A stretch of 64,000 nucleotides of DNA from contig JANTQA010000023.1 of NCBI GenBank assembly GCA_027625915.1, forward strand, positions 19,530,001 through 19,594,000. The letters are read 5' to 3'. Below are positions 12,749 through 25,348 of this stretch, piece after piece. Below the pieces are notes generated by a model. That model had not been told where the DNA came from, did not search any database, and saw only the letters and a program-made list of their open reading frames with translations. Source of the DNA: Anaeramoeba flamelloides. Lineage: Eukaryota > Metamonada > Anaeramoebidae. How positions within the stretch are numbered: the first letter of the stretch is position 1; each line of letters starts with the position of its first letter. Both the position numbers and the translations under genes were made by a program.

Positions 12749-15151
12749 ATTATTCAGTTTTCTCAAATAAAAAAAAAATGCAACTGAAGGAGGAATATCC
12801 AATATTTTATTTGCTCTCGTGTAAAATTCGAATGAACATTTATTATTGAAAATCTAAAATAATTTGTAAATGAAATTTAATTATTTTTTTTTTCAAGAAC
12901 CCTCAACAGTCTCGTTATTTAATTTACCTGGACCTAGAATATTCAATTTGAAAATATTTAAAAAATCATTACAACGTACAAGTCTTTTTATAAAGTGAGA
13001 TGAGATTCGAAGAGAAAAGTCAAAAATATTTTGGAATAATATGTTTTTTGTTACTTTAAACGCGATGTTCAACTTGATAAAGCAACCTTTGAAAAAAGAA
13101 TAACAAGATCTTTAAAGTCATCCATTGTAATTTTTAACTGATTTTATACTATGTTAACTATTGTTAAAAGGAAAATTGATTTGTATTTATACTTTAATCA
13201 CTTTTGGTTTTATACTATTCAGCTACGATATAGTTAATTTGGTTGTGTGTTATCTCTAAATTATTCATAAAATGTATGAAAAATTAATAAAGTTTAAAGA
13301 TGGTCAAACTTAACTATTGAAGTTTAAAATTGATAATATATTTTTTTCAAAGTAAGAATTTTAATAGAGGGATGATATCGTTATATAAACATGATAAAAT
13401 AGAAAATTTATCACTAGAAAATACTTCAATATCGTTCAAAAGATAAATTAATCCAATTATCTCTCTTTTTTTAAGAATATATAATTTTAGTTTAATTATT
13501 AGATAAATATCTTGGATAATTGATAATACATATATATCTATATCTATATATCACAGGTAGTGCTTTTTTTCATTTTAAAATCATGTAAGACTTATAAGAT
13601 CGCATTTTTTCGAATTTTTTAAATATTTTTTGGTTTCAGCCATAGTTTTATTTTTGTATTTTTTAAAAAAGTTTTCGGATTCTTATAAAATCATACTTTT
13701 TGTTTCTGGTATGTGAAAAAATACAAAGAATAAATCTTAGGTACAACGAAAATGAGAAATATATATAGTGGAGAAGTTTTTGTATAAAAGCCTGAGAAAA
13801 AACTGGGAATTCATGATTTCACATTTAAATGGGGGGGGGGGGGTTGTATTTAAAAAACATGAAAATAGTTTGATTTTGTATTTTAAAAACACCAAAACGA
13901 TCCAAAGCGGATTTTTCGATTAAAACCCTTGAAAATTTAAACTCTTTAAATGCTGAGAAAAAAATTAATATTTGGGAAAGAAAAGTGTTTAAAATTAAAC
14001 TTTTTTACCAATTCCAAATTAGATCAGCTCAACTATTTTTTTGTGTTTGAATTACATACACATATTAAACAAACTAATTTTACACGTCAATCATGCGTGT
14101 ACAACCCGTTCAATGAAATCAAAAAAAAATCATCATACTCATGATATAAATAGAGAGAGGAAAACAAATAAATAAATTAGTATAAAATGAAATATATCAG
14201 TACATGTAGTTTTATTAACAAATATTAAACAAATGAGAATTCAAAAAAAGTTCAAGAACAAATTATGGAATTGAAAAAATAGTGTTTTTTTTTTCTATAT
14301 GGCACAAATATCAAAATATATAATGAGAAATTTTTTACTTTGGAAAAAAGGGGGGAAATATATATAATGAGAAATATATTTGATATTATTTAAGTAGGGA
14401 GATACTAATGATAATTTAAGATTTTTATTATTTATTCATATTAAATTATTGAAACTATCATATTTATCAACTTTAAAGAAAAAATAACATGGGGTATGTA
14501 ACCATAAAAGTTACACATGAATAGAATAATGATTTCAAAAAAAAAAAAAAAAAAACATGGTAACTTGAAATTAAACAATAAATTGAAGGTATAACTTCTA
14601 CTAATCTGACCTATTTTGAATTTTTATTTTCAAACCCAAATTATTGTATTTCAAATTTGATACATTTGTTAACTTTTATAAAATTTTCAAAATTTACACT
14701 TTTTTTTAGTTATTTTCCAAAATGATGATAATCTTCAGTAAAGAAGAAAGGAATATTATTTTTCATATTAAATTTAAAAATACTATAAATAAATTCCGGG
14801 ATATCTTTTTATCAAAAACAAAACCTATTCTAAATAAAAAAAAATACTATAATTCTGTAAATCTTGAGAAAAAAAAATTTTTTTTACAGTCAGTGTTCTA
14901 TTCAGTGTAAATTCTTAACAGAATTTAAGTTCTAAAACATTCAAAAATTGTTGCACATTTTATTAGTATTTTTTTTTTCTGGGATTTTTTACAATAATCA
15001 AAGTTTATGTTTTAATAAGGAATTGTTTTTAGACTATTAATTCGGCTGATATTTTGGTAATTTATATTTTTATTTGTTCTGGTGATATTATTTTACATAA
15101 AGTAAAAGTAATAACGTTTAAAAATAATTTTATTAAATGGGCAATAAAATT
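12749..15151. other. Intergenic, AT-rich, one poly(G) tract
   Basis: No supportable gene. There are short frames of 62-64 codons near 13950 and 14722, but these are Lys/Asn/Phe-rich and look like chance in AT-rich DNA. A run of 13 G lies at 13831-13843, very unusual for this base composition. A 17-19 bp poly(A) run lies near 14538. Confidence 0.4.
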
Positions 15152-18100
15152 TTTTTAGAATTTTTATGAGTTCCCAATACCAATCAAAAAATAACCAACA
15201 CTTGAACAGTGATTATCTCCAAAAATTAACAATTAAAAAAAAGTGGACATTTTTAGAAAACGGCTTCACGGAGAGACACTTTAATTTCTAATTCGAATGG
15301 CTATTATTTATCATTTTGAAAACAACTGTGTTGATTTTGAAGGGTCTCTCTTTGAATATTTTTGAGATCTCTATGATTTTTTTTTTTTTCATTATTTTTA
15401 TTTTTCAAATTAGTTATTTTTCTCTCAAGAATGTTACAAAATTCTTACTCTGTTAAATATAGTGAGTTAAAAAATAATCACATATTAGATTAAATCAAAT
15501 CAAATTAATTGTATACTTGAATTAAATAATTTGTTTTAAATTGAGGAAATTTAAATTTTTGTTAATTTAAAATAAGAAACAATTGGATTTTTTTAAAAAA
15601 AATTTAATTTTTTGAATTGAGAATGCTTTAAGACCTTTTTTTTGTGATTTATATTTTTTCCTATAGAGATCCTCTAAAAAAAGTTTTTTTTGTTGTTTGA
15701 TTTTTGAAAATAAAAAGAAAGGCCAATTTCACAATTCCCTTTTTAGTTTCAAGAACCTACTTGGGTATGAAACAAATAATTAGTCAATAACTAGACCCTT
15801 AAAGCATCAATCTTCCACATAAATTGGACAAAATATTAAAATAGTTTATTAAAGATATTATTTACATACAAATTTTGTAGATATCAAATGCAAAAAATTC
15901 TGCTCAACTAAGGAATCCAGAAAAGTCAATTTTTTTATGAGATGAAATTTATTTTTTTGTTTTTTTTTTGTTAAAAAACGAAATTCTTATATTCATTTTC
16001 TTTCTTATATTATAAAAATTTTTATCTATTTCGTGTTATTTGCATTGAAGTTACACGTTAAGTATTTATTCGAATAAATATTAATAAAATATTTTTTTTT
16101 TCTTTTTCGCGATAATTCATTTGGTTGACCTAAAAATTGAAATATATAATGTATTGAAAAATATTAGTATTGTTTTAAGAATGATATTTATAATGACTAA
16201 ATTTTTAAAATCAATTTAGAAATTTTACTTAGAGATTGGATTTTTGTAATAAAATGAAATTAAATTATTCGAAATAAAATTTTATATAAAATATTTGTTA
16301 ATTTTATTCCCAAAATTCAAAATCAATTTTTTTATTCCAAAAATGATTTACCTTGTTATAATGATTAATATTTTTTTTTTTTTTTTTTTTTTCAATACAA
16401 ACTTATCACTGAGAAGTAATGAAGTGGTATAGATTTATTGTGAAATTAATCAATTCTACTGTGTTAATAGTTCTTTTTAATGATAACTGTCCTAAAGAAA
16501 AATAATAATAATAATTGAATTATTATCTTCTTAAGTATATTTTTAAATTTTGGTAAGTCGGGTTTTAAAGTAGAAAACAATATAAAAACCAAAAAAAATA
16601 CATTTTACAATAAAAATATCCATTATAATTTTTGAAAAAAATATTGAAAAAGACAGAACCAAATAAAATGATAGTATTTCTTGTGTCTAAGAAGAAATCA
16701 TTTAGAACATCACTCATTAATTTGATATTTTTTGTACTTGAAAATCCAATGGTGGTTTGTAATTACAAAGGAGGGCCAAATATACATTTTTTTTCCTTTA
16801 TTTTGAATAAAAAATTTAATTAATTTAAATGTAAACTAATTTTCTAAAATTAGAAGACCATTTGGGAAAAAGAGAGAAAAAGTGAAAAAAAAAAGATTTA
16901 AGAAGGTTATTAATTGTAAAACAATACTTTAAATCAAAATTAAGAACATTTAATAAAGGTAAAAATAAATATTTAAAGGTCAAATGGAAGTACTCAGCTC
17001 TATAACAGTTTTTTTGATTCTACCCTTTGGTTAGGGTTTTTTGTTTGATTGATCTATTATTTAAAATTTCTTGTAAAATCTAATTTGTTTAAGGTTTTCC
17101 AAAAAAACACAACTCCTTAGATTTTGATTTTCAAGGTGAGTTAAATTGTTTTTGTTGATTTAATTGGAAATAATATAATGTATTATTCTTTAAAATTAAT
17201 TAATTTCTTTTTTTAATTTTTTTTACTTTTTGTTATCCATAAAGTAACTAATTAAAAACCTTTGTTAAAATTTTTTTTCCAAATTATGATCTAAACTTTT
17301 TTTGTAAAGAACTGTTTGGAAGTCATAGATGAAAATGTGAATAAAAATTGGTGTTGAAGAACAAAGGTTTTTAATTGTTTTGAATTGGTCAGTATCTTCC
17401 TATTTCTTTTTGTTTCTCAGGCCATTATTGTTTGTTTCATTTATTTGTATCAATTTCTTTTTGGAGAATATTATACAATAGCTTTATTTCAATAATTATT
17501 ATTAGTTATAAGACAAAAAAACCTTAAAAAATATATTAAATCATGATGTTAAATTATTTTGTAATTATTAGATTTAAGGGTCTAGTCATTAACGTGAATG
17601 TACTCCATACTTGGTGGGTTGACCTGAGACCAAAAAGGGTATTGTGATATAGCCCTTCTTTTGGTTGGCAAAATTCAAATAACAAAAAAAAAAAATTCAT
17701 TGGGTCGTTTTTGATAAAATAATTCAAATCAAAAACCAGGAAAAAGTTTTCTCAATTTTCAAAAAATCAAAAATTTAAAAAAAAAAATTCATCTTTTCTC
17801 ATTTTCTATTTCCAAATGGTTAAATATCTTTAATCAAAAACAAATGGCTTTCTTGAAGTTCACAATCAATTTAATTCGATTTAATCCGATTTGTGGTTAT
17901 TTTATAACCGTCTAAATTTGACCAATTAAGGATTTTGTAATATTCCTACTATAAAAATAACTCATTTGAAAAATGAAAAAAAAAGAAAAAAAAAAATCAC
18001 CGAGATCTCAAAAAGCGACAAGAGTGACACTTCAAAATCAACAGAGATGTTTTCAAAATTGCATATTATAACCATTCTAATTGGAAATAGAGTTTCTCTC

Positions 18101-18222
18101 TTTGGCACCTTTTTTAAAAATTTACCCTTCTTTTTTGGTTGTTGATTTATGGAGACAGATCATATATCATAGGTCGGTTGGTTTTTGATTGGTGTTAGTC
18201 CCTCATAAAAATTACTAAAAAG
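15152..18222. mobile_element. 3.07 kb element with terminal inverted repeats of about 650 bp
   Basis: The left arm at 15152-15807 matches the reverse complement of 17575-18222 along its whole length. Matching landmarks, left versus complement of right: TTTTTATGAG at the tip; ACCAATCAAAAA; TTTTGAAAACA...TGTTGATTTTGAAG; TTTTTGAGATCTC; TCAAAT(T/G)AGTTATTTTT; AAAAAGGGAATTGTGA/AAAAGGGTATTGTGA; and GTTATTGACTA/GTTAATGACTA next to GACCCTT at the inner edge. Identity by eye is about 65-75%, so the insertion is old. The 1.77 kb centre (15808-17574) has no transposase-like frame and carries a diverged copy of the 8781-9188 family at about 16940-17290. A rearranged arm fragment lies at about 55500-55935. 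It resembles a foldback element or a non-autonomous DNA transposon with long TIRs. Confidence 0.72.
16940..17290. mobile_element. Diverged MITE copy nested in the 3 kb element
   Basis: Shares with 8781-9188 the interior blocks AACAGTTTTTTTNATNCTA, GGGTTTTT(C/T)TTTGATTGAT and GAAATAATATAATG(G/T)ATTATT in the same order. The TIRs are much eroded (AATTAAAAACCTTTGTTAAA at the right). This insertion is younger than the element it sits in, or was captured by it. Confidence 0.5.
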
Positions 18223-18946
18223 TTTTTTTTCATTTCAGAAAAAACAATTTCACAGTATTGACTCGACCCTTTAGCAACAAAGATTTGAGTTGAATCCCAA
18301 AAAATATGATGATTTTTACTAAATTGGCCCTTTCAAAAGTGTTGGGAAGATCCTATAAGTTGACAAAAAATCATTTAAATGTTTGAAAGACTGAAATCTT
18401 TCTCAAAGTCTGCTAATTTTTTGTGGTCTGCATGAAAAGAATAACACAATGCTTATAAAGACTTTCAAGACTTTTTATAACTCCGAGTTTGATAATCTTC
18501 AAGATTCCTGTCTCTGATATTCTTTCATATTTTTTCAAATTTCAGATAATTGTTAAAAACTTTAATTTGCAAAAAAAGGGTAAAAAAATAATACTTAACA
18601 AAAGACAGTCTTTGGGTTAAATTGAATTTTATAAAAGTTATCTAAAAGAAAAATATTTGTTAGATTTCTACAACCTCAAACTTTTTTTATAAAAACCGAA
18701 AAATCAGAAAGTTGTTAAAATTGCATGTTTTTCAAGATCTGAAATGTAAAAACTTTTAAATTGAAAGTTGTAGAAATTGCGATCTTATAATTCCTTTCAA
18801 AATTTGTTATAATTTAAAAAAAACAAAAAGTTATCAAGTAAAAAAAGAGACCACAATTTTTGTTGTATTTTTGTAATTGGAAATAATTTTCTTTTCATTT
18901 TTTATTCTTTTCCTTTTTCTTTTTTGTTTTATAAATCCAAATTAAG

Positions 18947-21900
18947 ATGAGCGATTATGAACCAGTTAATATTGAGCCAAAACCAAAGATTGATCCAAAC
19001 AGACCAAAACCTCGACTGACTTCTTATCTGTTTTTCAACAAAGCGATCAATACTCGCATCAGAAAAAAGTACCCTGATATGAAATTTTCTGAAATCTCAC
19101 GTGAAATTAGCAAGCGTTGGAAAAGACTCTCAGAAAGAGAAAGACAAGTAACTTTTTTTCTTTATTTTTTTACTCTCAAATTTTTTTTTTTTTTTTCCTT
19201 CAAACACAAATCTATTTTTTGATAAAAAAAAAGACAAACTTTTATTTTTTTCTGTTTTCCTTGTGTTCAAATTTAACGTATTTTTTTTTTCTTTTTCTTT
19301 TTCAAAAGAATATCTCCCAAACCACTTCTTTGTTTGAATATTTGAGTTGTTTTGGACTTTTGTATTTAACCCAAGAATTGAAATAATAAATCAATGAACA
19401 GATTAACCTCGTAGAAATTTTCTTCAAAAAGGATCTTCAAGAATTGATACTACAAAGATCGAGTCATACCGGAAAAACAAAAGCTTTGTATTGTTTTTTT
19501 ATTGCTTTTAAATTTCTTGGGATCTAACAATACCATTTCTGAATTTTTAAAAAAAAAACGAAATTAATAATTACTGTTTGTTGTTAACAAAAAGTAAACA
19601 GAGAATTTCTAAAACAAAAAGAAACATTTTCTCTCAATTTTGTTTGAGAAACTTTAAACACTCCAAATTTATTTGCAAAAGAGAATGACCATTTACGCGA
19701 GAAGGAGCCGATTTTGAACCGGCCATTGTTCTTGTACAAACAATCATTTAAATTCACATTGTAGCTCGAATTGTTGTATTTTAAGCAAACAATAAATTTG
19801 AATTATAAGAAAAACACTTTGAAAATTTTAAAAATGGGAATTTCATTTTATTTCAATTACCCAAGTTCAAGTCAGATGTCAGATAAATTAAAACAAAAAG
19901 AATCAAATAAAATCCTGTGAGTAATACCACGATGGAATTTTCACAAAAAGTTGATTACAATATGATAAAAAATGATTTAACACCGAAACAAAAAAATGTA
20001 GTATTTTGTACATCGAACTTTCCTGTTGAATTGAGTAAATTGAATTTGTGTTCCAATTTTTTTTTCTGAATTGAAAAATCTTCATCAAGTTGAAGATGTA
20101 TCTCTTTACTCTTGTTTCTTATACCCTTTGGTTGGAATTTCCAACAACAATAAAAAGGTAAATTGGAATCTTTTATTTGTTTTTTTGAATCGTTGATTAT
20201 TTAAATTAAAAAAAAGATGACAGTTAAAAAAAAAACTTAAAAAAAAGAGATATATTTGTACTTATGAGAATAGAATGCTATTAGATTATGGGGTTTGATG
20301 TTGATGAAACTTTTTTGCAGAGGGTATCACCAATTTATAATTGGCCACCTCTCACGAAAATTTTCAATGTAACAAAAACGATCGGCGAAACACAATTTTC
20401 AATAAGTACCCTTATGACTTATAAAAAGTTCTTTGATTGAATTACCTAAACCTGGTTTTGAAAGAAATTAAAATGAACAGAGAGATTTTTAAACAATAAA
20501 AAGAAAAAATAAAAAATATTGTTTCAATTGTTAAAGCAAATGAAGAAGAATTGAAAAAAATAAAACAAACAAAAGGTATGAAAGAAATTACTCCGAGTTC
20601 TAATGAAAAAAAAAAACTGTTTAGAAACATAAATATGCCTTTCACTACAATTTTTGATATTATTTTTTCTAATTTCCAGTAATCTACACCAAAAATAATA
20701 TTGGATCTTATGTGAATTTTAAAAATTACATGGGAATTGTTGATCAATAAACTAATAAAGAGCAAAAAATACCAAAAAGAATAAACTGAAACAATTTTAA
20801 TTTATTGTGACAAAACATGGGATTAAAAATCAATCATTTGGAATTTAATTAAGAGTACAAATAGAAATTTGAATTTGATATGGTTAAAAAAGTTTAGGTA
20901 ATCTGTTTTTTGATCATAAAGGATTTAACCAAAATATATTTGTATTTGAAAAAGAAAACTGTGAGAAATACTCGAATATTTTGAAACAAAAGAAGGTTTT
21001 TATTATTTTTTTAAATCAATATTTTTTTGTAAACTCTCTTAAAACTTTCAAATTATAAAATACAGAAACGTTATTTAGTCAAGAGTAAGACTGGAAAACA
21101 GTATTTAATTACTTATTTCAGCAAAATATTTCTATTAAAAATTAAATCCTCGAAACTCATCGGGGATTTGTTACTCATTTTCATAAGTGAGATTTACTTT
21201 TTGAGATTATTTATTGCTAGGTGAGTTTGAAAAATTACAAATAGACTCTTTAAAAAAACAAAACCATTTATAACTTGGATATTTGGTAAGAGTTATATTT
21301 TATCCTTTTTTGGTTGAAGAAAATAACAAAAAAGACAAGGTTCATTCCTCAACTCATTGAAAGAATTTTTTAATTTTCATTTAGGCTTTAAAATTGTTTT
21401 GTTTGGGTGGTGTGTATTCCACTTGGTACATAAAAAAAAGGAGTTTTTCTTTTTTGAGTAAAAAAGATTCAATTAAATTTATTTTTTTAAAAAAAGGAAT
21501 AAAAATTGTTATCCATATTTGTTACAATTCTCCAAGAAAAACAAACAACTTCATCACCTTTTTACTAATCTTTAAATTATTTTGATTTTCGAAACTTAAA
21601 AAATAATAAAACGTTTAAAATATTTTTATTTTTTCCAATTTCCAGTTAAAGATTTTGGAGATTTATTTGACTTAAACAGAAAATCAACGGTTGAGTTCAA
21701 CTATATTCTAATGGAATTTAGATGTTTATATTCAATAAAACAAAATTCTTCAAAAAAAAACGTTAGATCAGTATATTAAGATATAAAAATTTTATTTCAA
21801 AAAGTAAAAAATTATTAAAAAAAGTCAAATATTGTATCAAAATTTCAAAACTTATTAATTATTAACCCTATAAACAAAACTTTATTGTAAACAATATTTT

Positions 21901-24900
21901 CCAAAGTTTAAATTATTAGAATTTGGCATAAGAACATTGACTAAATTTCTCATTATTGACAAACATAAAACTTTAGGAATAATTCATATATAATTTCAAT
22001 TTGTCAGTTTCCGTGATTTCTGTGATGTATTTTCAAGATTTTATTAAGAGGAAAATTTTATTTTTAGTTTTTGAAACAATTCGTTTTTTTTATTTTTTTA
22101 TTATTGATTAGAGGTGATTCAACAAAATTACCTTCTGCTTCCCGTTAGGTTTTTTTTAATTTGAGAAATAAAAAGAAAATTTAAATAAATTTTCGGTTTA
22201 TTTCTCAAATTAAAAAAAACTGTTGTTAGTTTTACATAATTTAAAAGAATTGAGTAAAATATAAGGTTTTTACTCTATTATTTTAAATCCTGTTAAAATT
22301 TAAGCACTCGACGGCAATCCCTTAAACAATAAAACTTTATTTTAATTTTTTTTATCCTCTTTATAATGTAGACAAGATTATAACTCATATAATAGTTTTT
22401 TTTTAAATAAAAGAAAAGAAAAAATTATATTTTTAATCAAAAAAAAAAAAAAAGCGAAAGAAAAGCTGGAAAAAAAAAAAGTGATTAAACTATTTTTGGA
22501 AGACCAAAAAAAAAAAAAAATTGAAAATGAAAGAGAATTTTTTAATAAAATTGGTTAATATCAGCTTTAAATAATAAAAGTAATTCTAGGTGGATTATTT
22601 CTATTCTTTTAAAATGAAATTTTGTTAAAAAAAGACAACTCACACCACTACAAATTAAAGCTTACCAAACAAACTTTTTTTTTTTTTGAAATAAAATTTG
22701 AAAGAAAATTAATCAAAACTTAAAATCCACCCATAAGAATGATATATGTATTTTAAAAAACTGGATACTCAAAAGTTTTAAAAATTCTTTTGTTAACTCT
22801 TTTTTAGCAGTTTGAGTGAACTTTTTTTAAAACCTTTGTTCATTTCTTTTTTACAATGGCTGTATTAAAAACTTGTAAGTAATTCCACATTTATTTTGAA
22901 AAATTTTTCATGCTTTAATTTAAATAACAATTCTTTTCTTTTCATATCTTGGGGGTGAGCTTCAAAGTGTATAATTGAGTTTATTTTAATTATGATGAAT
23001 GGATTTTTGATTAATTAATTTTTTAAAAAAATATCAATCTATTCTAAAGGTTCTTCTTAATTAATTCTCACTATAACAATCTCTCAAAATTTCAAATTGG
23101 ATTACTAAAGAAAACGAATTCAATTCATGTGATTGGTTTACTCGATTTACATGAATTATGATCTAGTATTTAATGAATTATGATCTAGTATTTAATGAAT
23201 TGTGGTGTATCGATAAATTGAAAAATTAACCAAACTAAAAAAACAAAAAATTAAAATCAATTGAACACACGACATTATTAATTTACAAAAACAAAAAAAA
23301 CTATTAACTAATTTGAATTTTTATATAAACAAAAGAAATATATAAGGCTATCAGAAAAGGATGCAATAAGATATGAAAGAGAAATGAAAAAATATTTAAA
23401 AAACAACCCTGACGCGCCTCTAAAAAGACCACGAAGAACAAGCACTGGAAAGCCAAAAAGAAATAATAGAAAAAATCGACGGAAAAGATCAGAAAAAGGA
23501 AAATCTCGCACTAAAAAAAGAAGAGATCCAAAGAAACCAAAAGCTAGAAAAACAGCCTATAATGTTTTCAATGCTGATGTTTGGCTTGATATGAAAAAGA
23601 AATATCCAGAATACACTTTTGGTGAAATTTCCAAAGAAGTTGGAAAATTATGGCAAACCTTATCGGAAAAAGAAAAAGAAGTAAACTATTAATTTATTAA
23701 TTCTTTATTTTTATTTCTCCCCTTCTTTTTAATTTGTTAATTTTTTTTTTATTTGACGGTTTTCATGAACTTAGCTAGTTTTTATTGTGAAAATCAATAA
23801 AAACAATTTTCAAAAATTTGGGACTTTTCGATCTTAAAATATAAGTTGATGGCTAGCAACTAATAATTTTTTTTATAGGAATTAATTAAAATTAATAAAA
23901 AATATTCAACCCTTTTAAAAAAATGATGACCAAAAGTTTTCAAAAAGTTCACTCAAACTGCAAAAAAAGACTTAACCAAAGAATTTTTAAAACTTTTGAG
24001 TATTCACTTTTTTAAAATAGCCATATCTATATTCAAATTCTTTTTTTATTAATCCTTATAATTAAAATCGAAATTTTATTATTAGCAATCCATAGAAATT
24101 TTAAAGTGTTGAATTTTTTATTGTGATATTAACTTGGGATTTTCTAATTAAGTTGGTTAATAGTTTTTTCATAGCATAGGTGTATTGCTTTATCAGAAAA
24201 TGGTGTATATTGATCAAAATAGTAATAAATTAGCAAAATACAAACTTTTTAAATAACCAAATATTTAATCTTTTTTGTAAAATCTTTTGAAATAACTGTT
24301 TTGACTTTATTTAAGATTAATCTAAATTGAATAATAATTGCATTTATTGAAATTTATTTCAATAATTTTTATTTACTTTTGTCATGAAGAATAAAACATC
24401 TGCAAACATTTGACAATGATTTGTTAATGATATAATTTTTAAATCAAAAAAAATGGAAATGTAGTAAAATACAAAAAATGAAAATCAAAATTTGAAAAAT
24501 TTTTAAAAATATTCTTTACATCTATACTATTGTTTAGTCTTTCAAAACAATTAATAATAAACAAATTAAATATTGAATTAGATTTTCAAAAGAATACATG
24601 TACTCATACTTTACTAATCAAAGAATTAGGAGATCAAAAATCAATTAAAAAGTGTTTCAAGCTGTGGTATTAAAAAATAATTTACATTTATATCGAAAGA
24701 ACGATTTTTCCAATATACTTTTCCAATCACAATCTCTTTCTTGATAAAACTTGAAAGCAATACTTGATTAAATTTATAATATCAAATGAAGGTTTTGGCC
24801 AATTTATAAAAAATATTTTTTTACAAATAAGCACATATTTAAAACACAAAAATCAAAATATTATTCTTCAGAAATATTTAATCATTTACAATTTTTTTTT

Positions 24901-25348
24901 TTTTATCTATTATTTTTTTTTTATCTATTATTTTTTTTTTTTATGCTTTATTTTTTTTTTCAAATTTCTAATTAACTTTTTTTATTGTTAAAACAAAAAG
25001 AAATATGTAAAAAAATCTAAACAAGATAAAATTCGATATGAAAAAGAAATGAAAGAATATAGAGAAAACCATGAAGAAACTAATAGTGATGTTGAATATT
25101 TGGACAAACCCAAACGATACAAACGTAAAAAATCAAGAAAACATTCAAGCAAACATAGAAGAGATTCAAGAAGACGATCTAAAAGCCATAGAAGACGAAA
25201 GGGGAGAAGAAGTAGTAGAAATTCATATTCGACATCTTCCTATTCATCTACATATTCGAGCGATTTTACATCTAGTTCATACACTTCTTCACGTTCATCA
25301 TTCTCTGATTCTCAAAGCTTTAGTTCCGGTAGTTATTCTTCTGATTAG
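18947..25348 (+). CDS. Two-HMG-box chromatin protein with Arg/Ser-rich tail, three exons
   Basis: Exons 18947-19147, 23336-23680 and 25001-25348 join in frame to 297 codons plus TAG. HMG box 1 runs over residues ~18-93: PKPRLTSYLFFNKAINTRIR, then KYPDMKFSEISREISKRWKR, then across the junction RERQ|KYIRLSEKDAIRYERE. A basic linker follows (KRPRRTSTGKPKRNNRKNRR). Box 2 runs over ~131-205: DPKKPKARKTAYNVF, KYPEYTFGEISKEVGKLWQT and EKEKE|KYVKKSKQDKIRYEKE. The tail is Lys/Arg/Ser then Ser/Tyr-rich, ending SGSYSSD. HMG-B-type boxes bind and bend DNA without strong sequence preference, so a nuclear architectural role is likely. Splice junctions are phase 0: donors GTAACT and GTAAAC, acceptors ACAAAAG|AAATAT and ACAAAAAG|AAATAT. 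Both boxes are therefore cut at the same residue. The start is the first ATG, after AAATTAAG. Splicing is inferred from protein continuity. Confidence 0.88.
22143..22310. mobile_element. Two adjacent small foldback MITEs
   Basis: First hairpin at 22143-22221: CGTTAGGTTTTTTTTAATTT, AGAAATAAA, and a complementary right arm ending AAATTAAAAAAAACT. Second at 22224-22300: TTAGTTTTACATAATTTAAA with a weaker complement, closing with GCACTCGACGGCAATCCC. Same family as the cluster at 6028-6540. Both lie in intron 1 of the HMG-box gene. Confidence 0.7.
22750..22856 (+). repeat. Left arm of inverted repeat bracketing HMG exon 2
   Basis: The block containing ATACTCAAAAGTTTTAAAAA, TTCTTTTGTTAA and GCAGTTTGAGTGAACTTTTT is the reverse complement, with few mismatches, of 23920-24018. 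The two arms sit in introns 1 and 2 with exon 2 between them. Confidence 0.75.
23681..25000 (+). other. Intron 2 of the HMG-box gene (1,320 bp)
   Basis: Bounded by GTAAAC and TTAAAACAAAAAG. It contains the right arm of the inverted repeat (23920-24018) and, near the 3' end, T-runs with a repeated ATCTATTATTTTTTTTT unit (24905-24945). No coding potential is seen. Confidence 0.75.
23920..24018 (-). repeat. Right arm of inverted repeat bracketing HMG exon 2
   Basis: Complement of 22750-22856: AAAAAGTTCACTCAAACTGC, then AAGAATTTTTAAAACTTTTG and AGTATTCACT. About 1.1 kb separates the arms. Confidence 0.75.

Larger units (their letters stand above)
19148..23335 (+). other. Intron 1 of the HMG-box gene (4,188 bp)
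   Basis: Bounded by GTAACT and AAACAAAAG. It holds foldback copies at 22143-22310, half of an inverted repeat that brackets exon 2 (22750-22856), and a 22 bp tandem duplication at about 23155-23205 (GAATTATGATCTAGTATTTA...). No exon-like frame is seen. Minus-strand frames at 19903-20088 and 20442-20765 are hydrophobic or AT-driven and begin without an ATG. Confidence 0.75.

Noticed and set aside
20442-20765. 107-codon hydrophobic minus-strand frame in HMG intron 1
   Set aside because: No ATG at its start, composition typical of AT-rich antisense sequence, no motif.
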